Source: Pseudomonas sp. St316
GTDB lineage: Bacteria; Pseudomonadota; Gammaproteobacteria; Pseudomonadales; Pseudomonadaceae
DNA: 64,000 nt
NCBI RefSeq assembly: GCF_018325905.1
Contig: NZ_AP021901.1
Coordinates: forward strand, 2,542,001-2,606,000
Direction: 5' to 3'
The notes beneath the pieces were generated by a model. The model had not been told where the DNA came from, did not search any database, and saw nothing but the letters and a program-made list of their open reading frames with translations. The first letter of the stretch is position 1. Every line of letters starts with the position of its first letter. Positions 61,369-64,000 of the stretch are shown piece by piece. The position numbers and the translations under genes are program-made.

Positions 61369-62703
61369 TCAGCCGAGCGGCAGCGAGACCCTGGCCTCCA
61401 ACCCGCCACCCTGTCGGCTCCTCAGGGTCAGCGTGCCGCCATGCTCCAGCACCGTCGCCCGGGCCGCCGACAGGCCCAGCCCGACGCCGCCGGTGTGCTT
61501 GTTGCGAGAGCCTTCGATGCGAAAGAACGGCGTGAAGACCTGCTCAAGGTATTGGGCGGCGATGCCAGGTCCGCGATCCAGAATGCAAATGTCCACGCGA
61601 TGGGCGTCGGCCTCGAGTCGAACCGTCGGCGCGCCGCCATATTTGATCGCGTTATCGATCAGGTTGACCAGGGCGCGCTTGATACCGATGGGGCGGCCGA
61701 CATACACCAAGCGCTGGGCGCCTTCGAATGCGACCTCGGTGCCGGCGTCCTTGAGGTCGTCGACGATGGTGTGCAGCAGTTCGGCCAGGTCGAAGGCAGT
61801 GGCATGTTCAAGCCGGGCGTCGTCGCGGAAAAACTCCAGGGCGGAGTTGATCATCGCCTGCATTTCATCGACGTCCCGGAACAGCCGGGATTGCTGCTCG
61901 GCATCCTCGATGAACTCGCCACGCAGGCGCATGCGGGTCAAGGGCGTGCGCAGGTCGTGGGAGATGGCGGCGAGCATCTGGGTGCGGTCCTCGATGAAGT
62001 GTTTTAGCTGGGACTGCATGGCATTGAAGGCGAGGATCGCCTGACGGATTTCATGGGGGCCGACGACGGGGATAGGTGGTGCTTTGTGATCCACGCCGAA
62101 GCGCCTGGCGCCTTCGGCAAAGCGTTGCAAGGGCGCCGCAAGGTGTCGCGTGGCGATCAGCGCGACGATAATCGTCGACACCAGGATCAGCGCCAGCATG
62201 ATCAGGTTGCGCTTCCATTCCTCCAATCCCCAATTGCGCGCAGGCAGGGAAAACATGACCCACGAGTGGTCGGTCAATTCGATCATTGCGGCGTAGCGTG
62301 CGCCGGGCTGGCCGGCGGGCCAATCGCTCGGCTCATAGCCCTCGATCCTCGCATCGGGCCGGCCCAACTGTTGGCGCAAGCGCAGTGCGCCATCGCTGTA
62401 TTCGGGGTCGTCGATCACTGGCAGCTTGGCTTCTTCATGGCGTTGGAGCCATTGCGTGTTGAAGATCGGGTCACTGGCCGTCCAGGCAATGGTGGGCCGC
62501 TGTTCGGGCGTTGCCGAATCGATGATGCGGGTGATGGCGGCGATCTTTTCAATCAGGCCGGTTTCCATCAGGGGCGGGCGGGCCCAGGCATCAGTCAGTT
62601 GGCTGAACAGCGCGTTCAGGGCCAGCAACGTGAGCATGGCAACCAGGGTGGTCAGGGCAATCCACCGGGCCAGCGTATCCCATGGTCGTCGAGTGTATTT
62701 CAT
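61369..62703 (-). CDS. Sensor histidine kinase, EnvZ-like
   Basis: 444 residues. Two membrane segments (about 12-34 and 164-186) enclose a periplasmic sensor of some 130 residues. HAMP linker follows, then the H-box AAISHDLRTPLTRMRLRGEFI with phospho-His249. The N-box is NLIDNAIKYGG and the G-boxes are DRGPGIA and GGVGLGLSAAR. Its ATG overlaps the stop of the response regulator gene by 4 bases. Signal unknown; it resembles the EnvZ/RstB group. Confidence 0.94.
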   Translation of the reverse strand: MKYTRRPWDTLARWIALTTLVAMLTLLALNALFSQLTDAWARPPLMETGLIEKIAAITRIIDSATPEQRPTIAWTASDPIFNTQWLQRHEEAKLPVIDDPEYSDGALRLRQQLGRPDARIEGYEPSDWPAGQPGARYAAMIELTDHSWVMFSLPARNWGLEEWKRNLIMLALILVSTIIVALIATRHLAAPLQRFAEGARRFGVDHKAPPIPVVGPHEIRQAILAFNAMQSQLKHFIEDRTQMLAAISHDLRTPLTRMRLRGEFIEDAEQQSRLFRDVDEMQAMINSALEFFRDDARLEHATAFDLAELLHTIVDDLKDAGTEVAFEGAQRLVYVGRPIGIKRALVNLIDNAIKYGGAPTVRLEADAHRVDICILDRGPGIAAQYLEQVFTPFFRIEGSRNKHTGGVGLGLSAARATVLEHGGTLTLRSRQGGGLEARVSLPLG

Positions 62704-63419
62704 CGCTTCACCACATGGGGGCTGAAGAGGTAGCCGCTGTTGCGCACGGTGCGGATCATCGACGCGCCGGTGATGTCGGTCTCCAACTTGCGCCGCAAGC
62801 GGCTGACCTGGACATCGATGCTGCGGTCGAACGCCTCGAAGGTTTCGCCTCGCGCAAGGTCCAGCAATTGCTGGCGGGTCAGCACTCGGCGCGGGTGTTC
62901 GGCAAACACCAGCAGCAGTTCGAACTCTCCGGCGGACAGCGGGATCATGACCTTGTCCGGTGAGCGCAGTTCGCGCCGGGTGACGTCCAGTTGCCAGTGC
63001 TCGAACTCCAGGATGGGCCGGGATGAGTCGCTCAGCGTGTCCCTGGCTTCACCGGTGCGCCGCAGCACGGCGCGCACCCGAGCCAACAGTTCCCGGGCGT
63101 CGAACGGCTTGGTCAGGTAATCGTCCGCCCCCAGCTCCAGGCCGACGACGCGGTCACTCAATTCGCCCATGGCGGTGAGCATGATGATGCCCACCGTGTG
63201 CTCGGCCCGCAGTCGTTGACAGAGCATCAGCCCGTTGTCGCCCGGCAGCATGACGTCGAGGATGATGAGGTCCGGCACCCGCCGTTCCACCGCCTGCCAC
63301 AAGGCGTTGCCGTCGGCGGCCACATCCACGCTATAGCCGTGTTGTTCGAGGAACTTGCGCAAGAGGGCGAGGACTTCGAGGTCATCGTCCACCAGTAATA
63401 AATGGCTCACGGTGGGCAC
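62700..63419 (-). CDS. Response regulator, OmpR family
   Basis: 239 residues. The receiver domain has the acidic pocket DDD at 11-13, phospho-acceptor Asp55 in LIILDVMLPG, Thr82 and Lys104 in YLTKPF. The C-terminal OmpR winged helix includes RVLTRQQLLDLARGETFEAFDRSIDVQVSRLRRKLE and ..IRTVRNSGYLFSP. First gene of the two-gene operon with the kinase. Targets unknown. Confidence 0.95.
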   Translation of the reverse strand: MPTVSHLLLVDDDLEVLALLRKFLEQHGYSVDVAADGNALWQAVERRVPDLIILDVMLPGDNGLMLCQRLRAEHTVGIIMLTAMGELSDRVVGLELGADDYLTKPFDARELLARVRAVLRRTGEARDTLSDSSRPILEFEHWQLDVTRRELRSPDKVMIPLSAGEFELLLVFAEHPRRVLTRQQLLDLARGETFEAFDRSIDVQVSRLRRKLETDITGASMIRTVRNSGYLFSPHVVKR

Positions 63420-63753
63420 GCAGGGTAATGAATACAGGAGGCGATACTAGGATCAATCCAGGGCCTGCGTCATATATTTCAATCCGGCAATAAAGTTGCC
63501 GGTGGGCAATATTCTGGAAATCTGCGGGCAAAAAAACGGCGGCAGGATGGGCCTCGATGTCGGTCAGTTAAACCATCAACCAACACCGCCCCCTGTGGCG
63601 AGGGAGCTTGCTCCCGCTTGAGTGCGAAGCGCTCACCGCTTTTTTTGGGCCGCTTCGCGCCCCAGCGGGAGCAAGCTCCCTCGCCACAGAGGTTTGGTGT
63701 TTGGCTTGTGATCGGCATAGGCAGCATCCCATTCCTCGTCGAGATTGCCCTGT
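63420..63753. other. Divergent intergenic region
   Basis: Lies between the response regulator and mlaA, which point away from each other. It contains the family D palindrome at 63594-63688. No gene is seen; promoters for both sides are expected but not located. Confidence 0.5.
63594..63688. repeat. Long palindrome, family D
   Basis: Outer arms TGTGGCGAGGGAGCTTGCTCCCGC and complement are identical to those at 53323-53414. The inner arms are different (GAGTGCGAAGCGCTCACCGC / GGGCCGCTTCGCGCCCC) around a T run. Confidence 0.88.
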
Positions 63754-64000
63754 ATGCCGATCACCAAGCCTGCTCCGTTGTTCGTTCGCTCCACCGTCGT
63801 GGTTGTATTGGCAGCACTCGCCAGCGGTTGCTCCAGCACGCCCGCTGCTAAACCAGGCGCGTGTGAAAGCGCGAGCTATACCGTTCACGATCCCGCAGAG
63901 CCGATCAACCGCGGCATCTTCGCGCTCAACCGGACCGTGGATGACTACGCGCTGGCCCCGGTTGCCCGTGGTTATCGCAAGCTACCGGAGATGTTCCAGG
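63754..64000 (+). CDS. mlaA: MlaA (VacJ) outer-membrane lipoprotein, 5' part, cut by window end
   Basis: 82 codons from the ATG at 63754 to the window edge. A lipoprotein signal with lipobox ASGC (Cys26) is followed by the MlaA opening HDPAEPINRGIFALNRTVDDYALAPVARGYRKLPE. MlaA works with OmpC/F and MlaC to remove phospholipids from the outer leaflet. The ribosome-binding site is weak (GAG 10 bases upstream). The remaining two thirds lie outside the window. Confidence 0.88.
   Translation, partial: MPITKPAPLFVRSTVVVVLAALASGCSSTPAAKPGACESASYTVHDPAEPINRGIFALNRTVDDYALAPVARGYRKLPEMFQ

Noticed and set aside
63618..63851. Plus-strand frame overlapping the family D repeat and mlaA start
   Set aside because: It runs through the palindrome in a different frame from mlaA; the lipoprotein signal and MlaA motif belong to the frame starting at 63754.

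Overview
The window is GC-rich chromosomal DNA from a Pseudomonas of the fluorescens group. Three things point there: the gene order purB-hflD-mnmA-nudJ-idh/icd-cspD-clpS-clpA-infA-bpt-aat-trxB-ftsK-lolA-rarA-crcB-serS-cysG, which is the order I recall from P. aeruginosa and its relatives; the many Pseudomonas REP palindromes of the GTGGGAGCGAGCTTGCTCGC type; and families such as DUF6124. The species is not determined. I see no tRNA, rRNA, CRISPR array, integrase or transposase.

Positions 1-28154 are mostly conserved core. Isocitrate lyase (aceA) and two unrelated isocitrate dehydrogenases (idh, icd, divergently transcribed) sit at the branch between the TCA cycle and the glyoxylate shunt. 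purB, hflD, mnmA and nudJ follow one another on the minus strand. The complete bacterial N-degron machinery (clpS, clpA, bpt, aat) is packed around infA, followed by trxB, ftsK, lolA, rarA, crcB, serS and cysG. The core is broken at 8494-9366 by an AT-richer gene of unknown function, inserted between nudJ and idh.

Positions 28276-36642 hold a glutathionyl-hydroquinone reductase, the tusDCBE-ybiB sulfur-relay operon, small unknown genes, a 130-bp tandem array built on REP elements, a GNAT enzyme, gamma-glutamyltranspeptidase and an isochorismatase-like hydrolase.

Positions 36809-63420 are accessory and metabolic. In order they hold: a three-part regulator preceded by 19-bp iterons, with a small beta-propeller protein; a CAP-domain protein; an EamA exporter; an orphan soluble histidine kinase; a Tat-exported SMP-30 lactonase; a TAXI-TRAP transporter with a DUF1850 partner; a LacI-controlled catabolic operon (Gfo/Idh/MocA dehydrogenase and a sugar isomerase/epimerase, then an MFS permease) with a clear promoter and operator; a PL7 alginate lyase; a lactate permease; a DUF6124 gene behind a long, highly structured leader; RidA; a LysR regulator and aldo-keto reductase pair; KefF-KefB potassium efflux; and an EnvZ/OmpR-like two-component pair. 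The window ends inside mlaA (VacJ), which is truncated by the edge.

Four palindromic repeat families fill the intergenic spaces: A, REP GTGGGAGCGAGCTTGCTCGC; B, TGTGGCGAGGGGAT/ATCCCCTCGCCACA; C, GTAGGAGCTG..GCGATCTTT; D, TGTGGCGAGGGAGCTTGCTCCCGC with a long inner arm. The most unusual items are the DUF6124 leader, the orphan gene at 8494-9366, the 130-bp array and the iterons before the regulator at 36809.
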